DNA of 64,000 bases from Vibrio mangrovi (GCF_024346955.1 NZ_AP024883.1:2418001-2482000); one strand, 5' to 3'. Positions 1-8,435 are shown, counted from the first letter of the stretch. Made by a program: numbers and translations. Notes: a model not told the origin generated them from the letters alone.

Positions 1-181
1 CTTTTTCTGTCATTCCCGGATAGTGCTCCAACCGTAGACCTTTGACATGACTTCCTAAATTCATATCCCGGACTTTGCCGACAAATGTCACAACAGCTCC
101 GGCATCTTCTCCCTGAGACAACGCCAGATATTCATCACCGATACTAAAATCATCTTGCTGAACAGAAACGGAATAAGTCAT
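1..181 (-). CDS. moaE: Molybdopterin synthase catalytic subunit MoaE (partial, N-terminal 60 residues)
   Basis: The reading frame begins with ATG at 181 on the minus strand and runs off the left edge, so only the N-terminal part is present. The visible residues include the stretch GAVVTFVGKVRD and LEHYPGMTEK, which are typical of MoaE. MoaE is the large subunit of molybdopterin synthase and transfers sulfur from the MoaD thiocarboxylate to cyclic pyranopterin monophosphate in the cytoplasm. It starts 3 bases after the moaD stop codon, so it is the last visible gene of the moaABCDE operon. Identity is secure from sequence and context. Confidence 0.93.
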   Translation of the reverse strand, partial: MTYSVSVQQDDFSIGDEYLALSQGEDAGAVVTFVGKVRDMNLGSHVKGLRLEHYPGMTEK

Positions 182-184
182 ATA

Positions 185-430
185 TCAGCCCCCGGTCACG
201 GGTGGAAAGAACGCAATTTCATCCCCATCCTGAATCGCAGTATCCAGAGACACGATCGTTTGATTGACGGCAGCTAGAAGTCGATCCGAATTCATTGCCA
301 ATGCCCATTTTTCTGATCGTGCCGCCAGCTCACCTCTTAGCTCATCAATTGTTGCAAATGTGCATGGCAGTTCAATATCATCCTGCCCGACTATTTCCCG
401 GGTCTGAGCAAAAAATAAAACTTTGATCAT
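185..430 (-). CDS. moaD: Molybdopterin synthase sulfur carrier subunit MoaD
   Basis: An 81-residue ubiquitin-fold protein that ends in the diagnostic Gly-Gly (FFPPVTGG). The C-terminal glycine is adenylated and converted to a thiocarboxylate that MoaE uses to insert the dithiolene sulfurs of molybdopterin. Length is that expected for the family. Its ATG overlaps the end of moaC by 4 bases (ATGA), which shows translational coupling within the moa operon. Confidence 0.95.
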   Translation of the reverse strand: MIKVLFFAQTREIVGQDDIELPCTFATIDELRGELAARSEKWALAMNSDRLLAAVNQTIVSLDTAIQDGDEIAFFPPVTGG

Positions 431-906
431 GATTCCACCTTAAAATGGCCTGATTTCCCTCCGGACTTTTCCAGCAGTCGAACCGGGCCAATGACAATAT
501 CTTTCTGGACAGCCTTACACATATCATAAACCGTCAGGGCAGCCACTGAAGCCGCTGTCAAAGCCTCCATTTCCACACCTGTTTTTCCGGTCAGGCGGCA
601 TAGCGATTCAATTCTGACACACGAGTCTGCTTCAATCGCTTCCAGATGAACCTCTACTTTAGATAACAATAACGGATGACAGAGTGGAATCAGTTCCCAG
701 GTTCTTTTAGCTGCCTGTATCCCGGCAATCCGGGCCGTGGCAAAAACGTCGCCTTTATGGTGCTGACCGGACAATATCAGTTGTAATGTTTCTTCCGCCA
801 TGTGAACAATCGCTTCAGCACGGGCTTCACGAACCGAATCACTTTTTCCGGAGACATCGACCATATTGGCTTCCCCGGCAGCATTAATATGAGTGAGTTG
901 AGTCAT
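427..906 (-). CDS. moaC: Cyclic pyranopterin monophosphate synthase MoaC
   Basis: 159 residues, the normal MoaC length. The family signatures LIPLCHPLLLSKV (about residues 72-84) and TGKTGVEMEALTAASVAALTVYDMCKA (110-136) are present; the conserved Lys and His residues there form the active site. MoaC works with the radical-SAM enzyme MoaA to convert 3',8-cyclo-GTP to cyclic pyranopterin monophosphate, the first step of molybdenum cofactor synthesis. It lies 15 bases downstream of moaB and overlaps moaD. Confidence 0.96.
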   Translation of the reverse strand: MTQLTHINAAGEANMVDVSGKSDSVREARAEAIVHMAEETLQLILSGQHHKGDVFATARIAGIQAAKRTWELIPLCHPLLLSKVEVHLEAIEADSCVRIESLCRLTGKTGVEMEALTAASVAALTVYDMCKAVQKDIVIGPVRLLEKSGGKSGHFKVES

Positions 907-921
907 GTTTATCCCGGTGTT

Positions 922-1428
922 TTATAAATGAGGCATAAAATTACATGGTCGGTGTGAGGCATCTAACTGCTGACGAATAATTTTTGTCCATGCGGTTTTA
1001 CAGGCACCGGTTGATCCCGGCATTGCAAAGATCACCGTATGGTTGGCAAAACCGGCTACTGCACGAGACTGAATGGTTGAAGTGCCGATTTCATCATAAG
1101 ATACCATCCGGAACAGCTCACCAAATCCTTCCACCTGCTTATCAAACAGCGGCATTAAAGCTTCCGGAGTGCTGTCTCTTGAAGTAAACCCTGTACCGCC
1201 GGTAATCAGTACAACCTGCACGTTTTCATCAGCGATCCACTGTGAAACAATCGCCCGGATCTTATAACGGTCATCAATCACAATCTGTTTATCAACAAGC
1301 TGATGTCCGGCTTCCTGCAACTGTTCAGCCAAATAACCGCCTGATGTATCATTTTCTTCCGTTCTGGTATCAGAAACGGTTAATACCGCAATCTTTGCCG
1401 GCCTGAATTCTGTTTGTGCATGTCCCAT
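922..1428 (-). CDS. moaB: Molybdenum cofactor biosynthesis protein MoaB
   Basis: A 168-residue MoaB/Mog-type protein. It shows the family core LTVSDTRTEENDTSGG (about residues 16-31), ITGGTGFTSRDSTPEAL (75-91) and AMPGSTGACKTAW (135-147), which line the molybdopterin pocket. MoaB-type proteins bind molybdopterin and in some bacteria adenylylate it; the exact role in enterobacteria and vibrios is less clear because MogA is usually also present. It sits between moaA and moaC in the usual order. Confidence 0.93.
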   Translation of the reverse strand: MGHAQTEFRPAKIAVLTVSDTRTEENDTSGGYLAEQLQEAGHQLVDKQIVIDDRYKIRAIVSQWIADENVQVVLITGGTGFTSRDSTPEALMPLFDKQVEGFGELFRMVSYDEIGTSTIQSRAVAGFANHTVIFAMPGSTGACKTAWTKIIRQQLDASHRPCNFMPHL

Positions 1429-1488
1429 AGATGATTACCTGTTTTTGTAATTTGTGATAACTGACATGGTCTGTTCTGATGCTGAATA

Positions 1489-2472
1489 CTAGCCACCAAT
1501 CGATGCCAGATGAGGTGTCATTCCTGAATCACCATCATGTAAGAAGTGACTGACCGCTTTTTCACCCAACCCATACTGAATCCGCTCAATCAATGCCGAC
1601 TGCTGATCGTCATGTTGCAACAAGTCACGAAGTTCAATCCCGGATTCCCCGAACAGGCACAGATGTAGTTTTCCTTTCGCAGAGACCCGAAGACGGTTAC
1701 AACTGGTACAGAAATCTTTTTCGTAAGGCATGATAAAGCCGATTTCTCCCTGATAGTCGGGATGAGTTAAAACTTTAGCGGGGCCATCGTGACAAGCCCG
1801 GACTTTAGGAATCCATCCGTCTTGCTGTAATTGCTGATAGACGGATTGACCGGAGACATGATGCCGATGAAAAAAGTGATCCATTTCTCCGGTTTGCATC
1901 AGTTCAATAAAGCGGAGCTGTATCGGTAAGTCACGAATCCAGTTGAGAAATGCCGGTAACTGACGATCATTTAACCCTTTAAGCAACACAACGTTCACTT
2001 TGATTTGAGAAAAACCGACGGCTAATGCCTGCTCAATGCCTCGCATCACCTGGCGAAATTTATTCTCACCAGTGATCTGATGAAACATCCTCGGATCAAG
2101 GCTATCAACACTGACATTGATATTCGTCAGGCCGGCCTGACGCCATTCAAACGCAGACTTTTCCAGACGAAAGCCATTCGTTGTCATCGCAACTTTATCA
2201 ATACCGGGCGTTGAAGAAACAAGGTGGATAATATCGGAAAAATCCCGACGCAGACTCGGCTCACCACCGGTAAGCCGCACTTTAGAAGTACCGCAGTTTG
2301 CAAATGCGGTAACAACCCGCTGAATTTCCGGCAGTGAAAGAAACTGAGGGCGTTTATCCTCGGTTTTATATCCATCCGGCAAACAGTAGGTACATTTGAA
2401 ATTACACACGTCCGTCAACGACAGACGCAAATAGTAGAATTTACGCTGAAAACTATCTTCAAATTGAGCCAT
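1489..2472 (-). CDS. moaA: GTP 3',8-cyclase MoaA (radical SAM)
   Basis: The chosen ATG at 2472 gives MAQFEDSFQRKFYYLRLSLTD, matching the usual MoaA N-terminus; an in-frame ATG 15 bases upstream is possible but less typical. The radical-SAM motif CNFKCTYC binds the SAM-ligating [4Fe-4S] cluster and a second cluster is formed by the C-terminal cysteines CTSCNRLRVSAKGKLHLC. The SAM-contact LTGGEPSLR is also visible. The enzyme cyclises GTP to 3',8-cyclo-GTP. The protein ends in Gly-Gly (ASIGG), as needed for activity in studied MoaA proteins. First gene of the operon, preceded by a probable Moco riboswitch. Confidence 0.96.
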   Translation of the reverse strand: MAQFEDSFQRKFYYLRLSLTDVCNFKCTYCLPDGYKTEDKRPQFLSLPEIQRVVTAFANCGTSKVRLTGGEPSLRRDFSDIIHLVSSTPGIDKVAMTTNGFRLEKSAFEWRQAGLTNINVSVDSLDPRMFHQITGENKFRQVMRGIEQALAVGFSQIKVNVVLLKGLNDRQLPAFLNWIRDLPIQLRFIELMQTGEMDHFFHRHHVSGQSVYQQLQQDGWIPKVRACHDGPAKVLTHPDYQGEIGFIMPYEKDFCTSCNRLRVSAKGKLHLCLFGESGIELRDLLQHDDQQSALIERIQYGLGEKAVSHFLHDGDSGMTPHLASIGG

Positions 2473-2776
2473 GGAACACCTTTCCAAACACGGGAGGCGA
2501 GATCATTTCCAATCCCACCCTCGGGTCATCAACATCGACCACAGGTTTAACAAGCCTATTCCATCCGGAACTTAGCCCGTCAAACTCGGAGCTATGGCAA
2601 CTATGAGACATACGTCGTCACAATTAGCATGTTATTTAGTTTACAAATTTTTTTGAATGGATCTACTTTCTTATGAAAAAATTTGAAGAATTCAGTCAAA
2701 ATATTACTAAAGAGGTATCCCAGATCAAAAAATTCAACTAGGCTTTCTAGCGATTAAATTATAAATAACGATAACA
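2473..2776. other. Divergent intergenic region moaA / yvcK
   Basis: About 300 bases without a coding region. The moaA-proximal half holds the probable Moco riboswitch; the remaining AT-rich part (about 2600-2776) must carry the promoters for moaA (minus) and yvcK (plus). No clear consensus promoter or Shine-Dalgarno was picked out for yvcK. Confidence 0.6.
2485..2600 (-). promoter_or_regulatory. Probable molybdenum cofactor (Moco) riboswitch
   Basis: On the minus strand the leader of moaA contains the conserved blocks of the Moco RNA motif: AGCTCCGAG (near 2593-2585), a central stem region with GGGCTAAGTTCCGG, then GGAAATGATCTCGCCTCCCG (near 2510-2491) close to the moaA start. The GCCTCCCG element lies just before the ribosome binding region, consistent with translational control. 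The motif family upstream of moaA in Gammaproteobacteria is well known; assignment here is by eye, not by a covariance model. Confidence 0.7.
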
Positions 2777-3703
2777 ATGAATCAGTATCAAAATAAACTT
2801 TACCAGGAAAAAAAAATTGTCGCGATTGGCGGAGGACATGGACTGGGTCGTGTTCTGGCAGCAATTCGTGATTTTGGTTCAAATGCGACCGGAATTGTTG
2901 CTACGACAGATAATGGTGGTTCCACCGGACGAATCCGCCATTGTCAGGGAGGAATTGCCTGGGGAGATACTCGCAATTGTATTAATCAATTGATCACCGA
3001 ACCATCGACGGCATCAATGATGTTTGAGTACCGCTTCCGGGGACAGGGAGAACTTGATGGTCATAATCTGGGAAATTTGATGCTGACAGCTCTGGACAAC
3101 TTATCAGTCCGCCCGCTTGAAGCAATTAACCTCATCCGAACCCTCCTGAATGTATCAATCAATATCTTACCGATGTCCGAACATCCGTCAGATTTAACAG
3201 CTCTCTCAGTCGACGGAAAGATTGTCACCGGAGAAACAAGCGTTGATGAAATGACCGAGGATCTAATCCGGCTCGAACTCTCCCCTCAGGTTCCGGCAAC
3301 CCGTGAAGCAATCGAAGCAATAGCACAAGCTGATGCCATCATCCTCGGTCCTGGCAGTTTTCTCACCAGTGTGATGCCGCCATTATTACTTCCGGAACTT
3401 GGCAAAGCTATAGCAAAAAACCGTCAGGCCATATTAGTTTATATTGATAATCTGGCTCCGGAATATGGTCCTGCCCGGAATATGAATCTCAACCGGAAAC
3501 TTATCTGGTGTCAGCGAGCCTGTAGTGGCAGACAAGTGGATGTTGTTTTATGTGGTGCATCTCCGGCCCCTTTGGAAGATAAATGCTGCAGGATAGTCGT
3601 TCGCAAACTTGCTTCACCAAACAAAGGATGGCGACACGAACGGGAAAAATTAAAACAGGCTATAGAAGAGCTACTCATTACTGAGCTTTATATGACGAAA
3701 TGA
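2777..3703 (+). CDS. yvcK: YvcK/YbhK-family putative gluconeogenesis factor
   Basis: 308 residues of the CofD-like/UPF0052 fold. The N-terminal nucleotide-binding loop IGGGHGLGRVLAAIRD (about 17-32) and TTDNGGSTGRIR (43-54), then GDTRNCI and the later GPGSFLTSV (about 193-201) are typical. Members bind UDP-GlcNAc-type sugar nucleotides and in Bacillus and Listeria are needed for growth on gluconeogenic carbon and for cell wall homeostasis. In E. coli the homologue ybhK is likewise divergent from moaA, which supports orthology. The biochemical activity in Gammaproteobacteria is unsettled. Confidence 0.9.
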   Translation: MNQYQNKLYQEKKIVAIGGGHGLGRVLAAIRDFGSNATGIVATTDNGGSTGRIRHCQGGIAWGDTRNCINQLITEPSTASMMFEYRFRGQGELDGHNLGNLMLTALDNLSVRPLEAINLIRTLLNVSINILPMSEHPSDLTALSVDGKIVTGETSVDEMTEDLIRLELSPQVPATREAIEAIAQADAIILGPGSFLTSVMPPLLLPELGKAIAKNRQAILVYIDNLAPEYGPARNMNLNRKLIWCQRACSGRQVDVVLCGASPAPLEDKCCRIVVRKLASPNKGWRHEREKLKQAIEELLITELYMTK

Positions 3704-3762
3704 TGAGATTCTCCAAAGCTTATAATTTTCAATCTGGGTAGGAATTTTATTAGATAAGAAAA

Positions 3763-3796
3763 ACCGGTATTTAGTAGAAATTCACAAAATACCGGT
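3763..3796 (-). terminator. Terminator of luxO-luxU (convergent with yvcK)
   Basis: A perfect inverted repeat ACCGGTATTT / AAATACCGGT (3763-3772 and 3787-3796, 14-base loop). Read on the minus strand it is followed by TTTTTCTT, so it is a rho-independent terminator for the luxO-luxU transcript; it may also serve yvcK in the other direction. Confidence 0.75.
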
Positions 3797-3829
3797 GAGA
3801 TATGATTGAATGTTAATCAAGCTGACTTT

Positions 3830-4168
3830 TCAGGATTCGGGCTGAACTAAAGTCATATAAGATGCAAACGTCTCACGTAATAACTTAACTAGTGTTTGTG
3901 TTTCCTGTGCCGTATCGGCTAAACGCCCCTCTTTTCCACGGGCATCAATATCAATTGCCATTGCACATAAACGATCCGCACCAAAACTCGCCGCACTACT
4001 TTTTAAAGCGTGGCTAATCTCTTTTAGCAATTCAAGCCGTGATGAACCTTCACTTTCCAATAACGTCGCCTGATAATTCTCCAGCTCCCCGAGAAAAATA
4101 TCCAGTAAGACCGGAATGTTCTCCTCTCCGATTTCCCGACCCAATGACGAAATCGTCTCCTGGTTCAT
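3830..4168 (-). CDS. luxU: Quorum-sensing phosphorelay protein LuxU
   Basis: A histidine phosphotransfer (HPt) protein of 112 residues from the chosen ATG at 4168, which has AAGGA 4 bases upstream and gives the family length; an ATG at 4180 is an alternative. The phospho-accepting histidine is H53 in EISHALKSSAASFGADRLC, equivalent to H58 of V. harveyi LuxU. It passes phosphate from the hybrid kinases of the autoinducer receptors (LuxQ, LuxN, CqsS type) to LuxO. It lies 14 bases downstream of luxO, in the standard luxO-luxU operon. Confidence 0.96.
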   Translation of the reverse strand: MNQETISSLGREIGEENIPVLLDIFLGELENYQATLLESEGSSRLELLKEISHALKSSAASFGADRLCAMAIDIDARGKEGRLADTAQETQTLVKLLRETFASYMTLVQPES

Positions 4169-4182
4169 AATTTCCTTCATAT

Positions 4183-5583
4183 TTATGCTTTCTCTTCTGC
4201 ATTCCATGATTGTAGTTTACGGTAAATAGTCGAAGGACTAACCTCTAGATAGCCTGCAGCTTTCGGGATATTTCCTTCACATGCATCAATCGCATTTTCT
4301 ATCGCCATTTTTTCTGTCATCCATAAAGGAAATATTTCATGAATAGAAGGTTTCTTCTCTTCCATCATTGGCTGCACCAAACGTAAATAATTCTCTTTCG
4401 GTTTATTCAGCGGCGGCGGTAACATATCCAGAGTGATCTCTTTCCCTTGGTTCAACACCACAACATTTCGCAAAACATTCTGGAGCTGACGTACATTCCC
4501 CGGCCATTCGTACTGTCTGAAGCGCTCAACAACTTCAGCAGCAAGACGGACAAAATCCTTCTCTTCTTCTTTGGACATATAGCCCAATAAAGAGTAAGCG
4601 ATTTCGATCACATCATCGCCACGTTCACGAAGTGGCGGCAGATGAAGAGGAATGACATATAAACGATAGTACAAATCTTCCCGAAAGCGACCTTCCTGAA
4701 CTTCTTTCCAAGGATCCCGGTTCGTTGCACATACAAAGCGGACATCGACACTTTTCATTTTCGATGAACCAACTTTCTGGAATGTACCGGTCTGAATAAA
4801 TCTCAGCAGTTTTGCCTGCAGATCTAAATCCATTTCACAGAGCTCATCCAGAAATAACGTACCGCCATCAGCCAGCTCAGCAGCACCCTGACGATCAGTT
4901 GCTGCACCGGTGAAAGCACCTTTTACGTGCCCAAACAGTTCACTCTCAATCAAATCTTTGGGAATCGCAGCGCAGTTAATTGCAATAAAAGGTTTATCAC
5001 CCCGCTTACTGGCAGCATGTACGGCTTCAGCACAGACTTCTTTCCCGGTCCCACTTTCTCCAGTGATAAAAATACTGGCTTTACTGGCTGCAGCAGAGTC
5101 AATAGTCCGGTAGACAGCCTGCATAGTTTGGCTACTACCAATAAAACCCTGATAATTCTGACTGCGTGGATCATCGGACTCACTCTTAATTTTCGAAGCT
5201 TTCCGAATTGCATTGTTCACCGTGACACGTAATCTATCCGCTTCACACGGCTTAATTAAAAAGTCCTGGGCACCATAACGCATGGCTTCAACGGCTGTAT
5301 CAATTGAACCATGGGCCGTCATAAAAATAACCGGGACATCAGGGTATTTCCGTTTTACTTCATGTAAAACATCCATCCCTGTCATATCAGGAAGACGCAA
5401 ATCAAGCAGGATTAGATCAGGCTCTCGTTTTTCAAGACTATCCAACGCCTCTTTTCCCGTACCGACAATATTGATGTCAATATCCAGAGGTTTCAGATAA
5501 GAACGATACAACACGGCAACAGAAGCCGTATCTTCAACCATCAGCAGATATCTGCTTTTTTGCGGTAACTGTTCAGATTGCAT
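4183..5583 (-). CDS. luxO: Quorum-sensing sigma-54 response regulator LuxO
   Basis: 466 residues: a receiver domain (about 11-125) with phospho-acceptor D61 in DLILLDLRLPDM, an AAA+ sigma-54 activation domain with Walker A GESGTGKE (about 174-181), the sigma-54 contact GAFTGA, and a C-terminal Fis-type helix-turn-helix (GNIPKAAGYLEVSPSTIYRKL). At low cell density LuxO-P with sigma-54 activates the Qrr small RNAs that repress the LuxR/HapR-type master regulator. The qrr1 gene is divergent and adjacent. Start taken at 5583 (ATG QSEQLPQKSRYLLMVED), normal for the family. Confidence 0.97.
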   Translation of the reverse strand: MQSEQLPQKSRYLLMVEDTASVAVLYRSYLKPLDIDINIVGTGKEALDSLEKREPDLILLDLRLPDMTGMDVLHEVKRKYPDVPVIFMTAHGSIDTAVEAMRYGAQDFLIKPCEADRLRVTVNNAIRKASKIKSESDDPRSQNYQGFIGSSQTMQAVYRTIDSAAASKASIFITGESGTGKEVCAEAVHAASKRGDKPFIAINCAAIPKDLIESELFGHVKGAFTGAATDRQGAAELADGGTLFLDELCEMDLDLQAKLLRFIQTGTFQKVGSSKMKSVDVRFVCATNRDPWKEVQEGRFREDLYYRLYVIPLHLPPLRERGDDVIEIAYSLLGYMSKEEEKDFVRLAAEVVERFRQYEWPGNVRQLQNVLRNVVVLNQGKEITLDMLPPPLNKPKENYLRLVQPMMEEKKPSIHEIFPLWMTEKMAIENAIDACEGNIPKAAGYLEVSPSTIYRKLQSWNAEEKA

Positions 5584-5601
5584 AACTTAGCCAACTTGAA
5601 A

Positions 5602-5644
5602 TTGCATTTTGCACAATGATCGCATTGAGAGTTGCATATTGCAA
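5602..5644. promoter_or_regulatory. Two LuxO-type binding sites
   Basis: TTGCATTTTGCAC at 5602-5614 and TTGCATATTGCAA at 5632-5644. The second matches the described LuxO consensus TTGCAWWWTGCAA exactly and the first has one mismatch. They lie between luxO and the qrr1 promoter, about 85-130 bases upstream of the predicted qrr1 start, the normal place for a sigma-54 enhancer; they also overlap the luxO promoter region and could mediate luxO autoregulation. Confidence 0.85.
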
Positions 5645-5704
5645 ATATTTTTTTAAAAATCCTTGAAACAAGCTCTCAAAACGAACATTTCCAGTATATA
5701 TAGT

Positions 5705-5720
5705 TGGCACAGTATATGCT
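5705..5720 (+). promoter_or_regulatory. Sigma-54 promoter of qrr1
   Basis: TTGGCACAGTATATGCT-type -24/-12 element: GG at 5706-5707 and GC at 5718-5719 with correct spacing. Position -12 at 5719 predicts a start near 5731, exactly the T of the conserved Qrr 5' end TGACCC. Confidence 0.88.
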
Positions 5721-5730
5721 TCATATACGT

Positions 5731-5827
5731 TGACCCTAACGGGTCACCTAGCCAACTGACGTTGTTAGTGAATATAATATTCACATTCTGACAGCCAATA
5801 GACTTTATTTCTATTGGCTATTTTTTT
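5731..5827 (+). ncRNA. qrr1: Qrr1 quorum regulatory small RNA
   Basis: A roughly 97-nucleotide RNA that starts with TGACCCTAACGGGTCA, contains the highly conserved Qrr core CACCTAGCCAACTGACGTTG (5745-5764) and TTAGTGAA, and ends in a terminator hairpin AGCCAATAG/CTATTGGCT followed by a T run. The first stem-loop is short, as in Qrr1 of other vibrios, which lacks about nine bases present in Qrr2-5. Qrr RNAs act with Hfq to pair with luxR/hapR, aphA and luxO messages. Location divergent from luxO is the standard qrr1 position. It is transcribed convergently with uvrB. Confidence 0.95.
5793..5827 (+). terminator. Rho-independent terminator of qrr1
   Basis: Stem AGCCAATAG (5793-5801) with CTATTGGCT (5811-5819), 9-base loop, followed by A and a run of seven or more T from 5821. 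Confidence 0.9.
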
Positions 5828-5842
5828 ATCCGTACTCTTATT

Positions 5843-7873
5843 TTAGCTGTTTATAATGAACTGTTGGCGAAGTTTTTCGATTTCATCACGTTTTTGCGCT
5901 GCCTGTTCAAATTCCAGATTCTGAGCATACTGATACATCTGTGATTCCAGCTTACTGATCTCTTTTTCAAGCTGCTGGGGTGTCAGAGATGCATATTCGG
6001 AATCTGGTTCAGCCACTTTGGATAGCGGAACCTGTGGCGCCTTACGTTTCTGCCTTGATTTGGTAATATCGCCAATTTCCAGAATATCTTTTACGTCTTT
6101 ACGTAGCGCCTGAGGTTCAATCCCCATCTCCTGATTATAATGCTGCTGCTTTTCTCGACGGCGGTTCGTTTCGTCCATTGCCCGTTTCATCGAACCAGTT
6201 ACCCGGTCAGCATATAAAATAGCTTTACCGCGAATATTCCGGGCTGCACGCCCAATCGTTTGAATCAGAGAACGTTCAGACCGTAAAAAGCCTTCTTTGT
6301 CCGCATCCAGAATCGCTACCAGAGAAACTTCCGGCATGTCCAGACCTTCTCTCAACAGATTAATTCCGACCAGAGCATCAAACTCTCCCAAACGGAGGTC
6401 CCGGATAATCTCCACACGCTCTACGGTGTCGATATCGGAATGCAGATAGCGTACTCTGACATGGTGTTCATGCAGATACTCCGTCAAATCTTCAGCCATC
6501 CGCTTCGTCAGTGTCGTCACCAATACCCGCTCATCCCGGGCACTCCGAACACGAATTTCTGACAGCAAATCATCAACCTGGGTTGCTACCGGACGTATTT
6601 CCAGTTCCGGATCCAATAATCCGGTCGGACGGACAACCTGCTCCGCAATCTCACCACCAGATTTATCCACTTCGTAAGGCCCCGGGGTCGCCGAGACAAA
6701 AATGGTCTGTGGCGCTAATGATTCAAACTCTTCAAATTTTAAAGGTCGGTTGTCCAGAGCTGATGGTAAACGGAAACCAAATTCAACCAATGTCTCTTTT
6801 CTGGAGCGATCACCTTTGTACATCGCTCCAATCTGGGGAACAGTCACATGCGACTCATCAATAACAAGAATGCCGTCATGTGGTAAATAATCGAATAGTG
6901 TCGGTGGCGGCTCACCTTCGTTGCGGCCACTCAGGTAACGGGAGTAATTTTCAATTCCGGAACAGAAACCCAGCTCATTCATCATCTCGACATCAAATTG
7001 TGTCCGTTGAGAAATTCGCTGCTCTTCCAGTAATTTATTCTGTTCAATAAAGTAGGCTTGCCGGGTTTTCAGCTCATCCTTAATCTGTTCGATTGCATCA
7101 AGAATCCGTTCTCTCGGGGTAACATAGTGGGTTTTCGGATAAACCGTATAACGAGGTAAACCTTTCTGAATTACTGCTCCGGTCAGAGGATCAAACAGAC
7201 TGATCTGCTCAATTTCATCATCAAACATCTCAACCCGAACCGCTTCACTCTCCGATTCAGCCGGGAAGATATCAACCACTTCACCACGCACACGAAACTG
7301 GCCCCGCTCAAATCCAACTTCATTACGTGTATACTGTAATTCAGCTAACCGCCTGAGCATGGCACGCTGATCAATCACATCTCCCCGCCGCAGGTGAAGC
7401 ATCATTTTCAGATAAGAGTCCGGATCACCCAAACCGTAGATAGCAGAAACCGAAGCAACAATGATGGCATCCTTCCGCTCCAGCAATGCTTTCGTTGCCG
7501 ACAGCCGCATCTGCTCAATATGCGCATTCACGGAAGCATCTTTCTCAATAAATGTATCGGTCGTCGGAACATAAGCTTCCGGCTGGTAATAATCATAATA
7601 TGAGACGAAATATTCCACGGCATTATTGGGGAAAAATGCTTTCATCTCACCAAACAACTGCGCTGCCAACGTTTTGTTTGGTGCCAGTACAATCGCCGGG
7701 CGCTGAGCCTGAGCAATTACATTGGCTAACGTAAATGTCTTTCCCGAACCGGTAACGCCGAGTAGTGTCTGATGTGCCAGACCTGCATCCAGTCCTTCCA
7801 ACAGTTGCTGAATTGCTGCCGGCTGGTCTCCGGAAGGCTGATACGCAGAAACCAGTTCAAATGTCTTACTCAT
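5843..7873 (-). CDS. uvrB: Excinuclease ABC subunit B (UvrB)
   Basis: 676 residues. Walker A GVTGSGKTFT (about 39-48), the beta-hairpin motif YYDYYQPEAYVP that inserts into DNA (about 92-103), helicase motifs DESH and the C-terminal UVR domain (last about 40 residues) that contacts UvrA and UvrC. UvrB verifies damage and recruits UvrC in nucleotide excision repair. Single gene; ATG at 7873 has an AGGGAAAG ribosome binding site. I looked for a LexA box (CTGT-N8-ACAG) immediately upstream and did not find a clear one. Confidence 0.98.
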   Translation of the reverse strand: MSKTFELVSAYQPSGDQPAAIQQLLEGLDAGLAHQTLLGVTGSGKTFTLANVIAQAQRPAIVLAPNKTLAAQLFGEMKAFFPNNAVEYFVSYYDYYQPEAYVPTTDTFIEKDASVNAHIEQMRLSATKALLERKDAIIVASVSAIYGLGDPDSYLKMMLHLRRGDVIDQRAMLRRLAELQYTRNEVGFERGQFRVRGEVVDIFPAESESEAVRVEMFDDEIEQISLFDPLTGAVIQKGLPRYTVYPKTHYVTPRERILDAIEQIKDELKTRQAYFIEQNKLLEEQRISQRTQFDVEMMNELGFCSGIENYSRYLSGRNEGEPPPTLFDYLPHDGILVIDESHVTVPQIGAMYKGDRSRKETLVEFGFRLPSALDNRPLKFEEFESLAPQTIFVSATPGPYEVDKSGGEIAEQVVRPTGLLDPELEIRPVATQVDDLLSEIRVRSARDERVLVTTLTKRMAEDLTEYLHEHHVRVRYLHSDIDTVERVEIIRDLRLGEFDALVGINLLREGLDMPEVSLVAILDADKEGFLRSERSLIQTIGRAARNIRGKAILYADRVTGSMKRAMDETNRRREKQQHYNQEMGIEPQALRKDVKDILEIGDITKSRQKRKAPQVPLSKVAEPDSEYASLTPQQLEKEISKLESQMYQYAQNLEFEQAAQKRDEIEKLRQQFIINS

Positions 7874-8295
7874 CTTTCCCTCTGCACCATCTCATTTATT
7901 CAGAACCCGTATCCTTTAACTACAATACGATATGGAAATAAATCTCTCCTATTGTCGCTGGCTTCACAACTCAGTGGCAAGAAGTTATTTTACAAAACAA
8001 ATCACACTATCCTAAAATGATCTGGCTATCAGGAAAATGTTTTGATATATTGCCTACCCTCGCGCGGAAACCCACCTTTTTTCTATAAAAAATAATCCAC
8101 TACTTTTCCCCAATTTGGATATATCTGTTAACATATTTCGTACTTAATTATCATTCCCAACCTTTCTATAAATGTTGTGAATAAATATAAAAATCATTTA
8201 TTTTCATATAAATAACAACAGAAAATGATAATATTTCCAATACATATCCACCACCACTTCATGTACCCTTTAGTTTAACCAAGTTTCATTAACAC

Positions 8296-8322
8296 ACTTA
8301 TCCACAAATTTGGTGGATAAGT
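8296..8322. repeat. Inverted repeat formed by two DnaA-box-like sequences
   Basis: Perfect 10-base arms ACTTATCCAC (8296-8305) and GTGGATAAGT (8313-8322) around a 7-base spacer. The left arm with the next base holds TTATCCACA (8298-8306), identical to the E. coli consensus DnaA box; the right arm is one mismatch away on the other strand. Confidence 0.7.
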
Positions 8323-8406
8323 AAATAAAGCCTTAGAGCCGCAAGGGATACAAGAAAGTAAAGTTTTTTTTATCCTGTTTTCTCAACTTTTTTTGCAGCA
8401 GAAATA

Positions 8407-8435
8407 TTGACACATCCTGTCAGGATAAGTAACAT
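8407..8435 (+). promoter_or_regulatory. Sigma-70 promoter of tRNA-Asn
   Basis: TTGACA (8407-8412), 17-base spacer, TAACAT (8430-8435). The predicted start would be about 10 bases before the mature tRNA 5' end at 8454, a short leader usual for tRNA genes. Confidence 0.65.
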
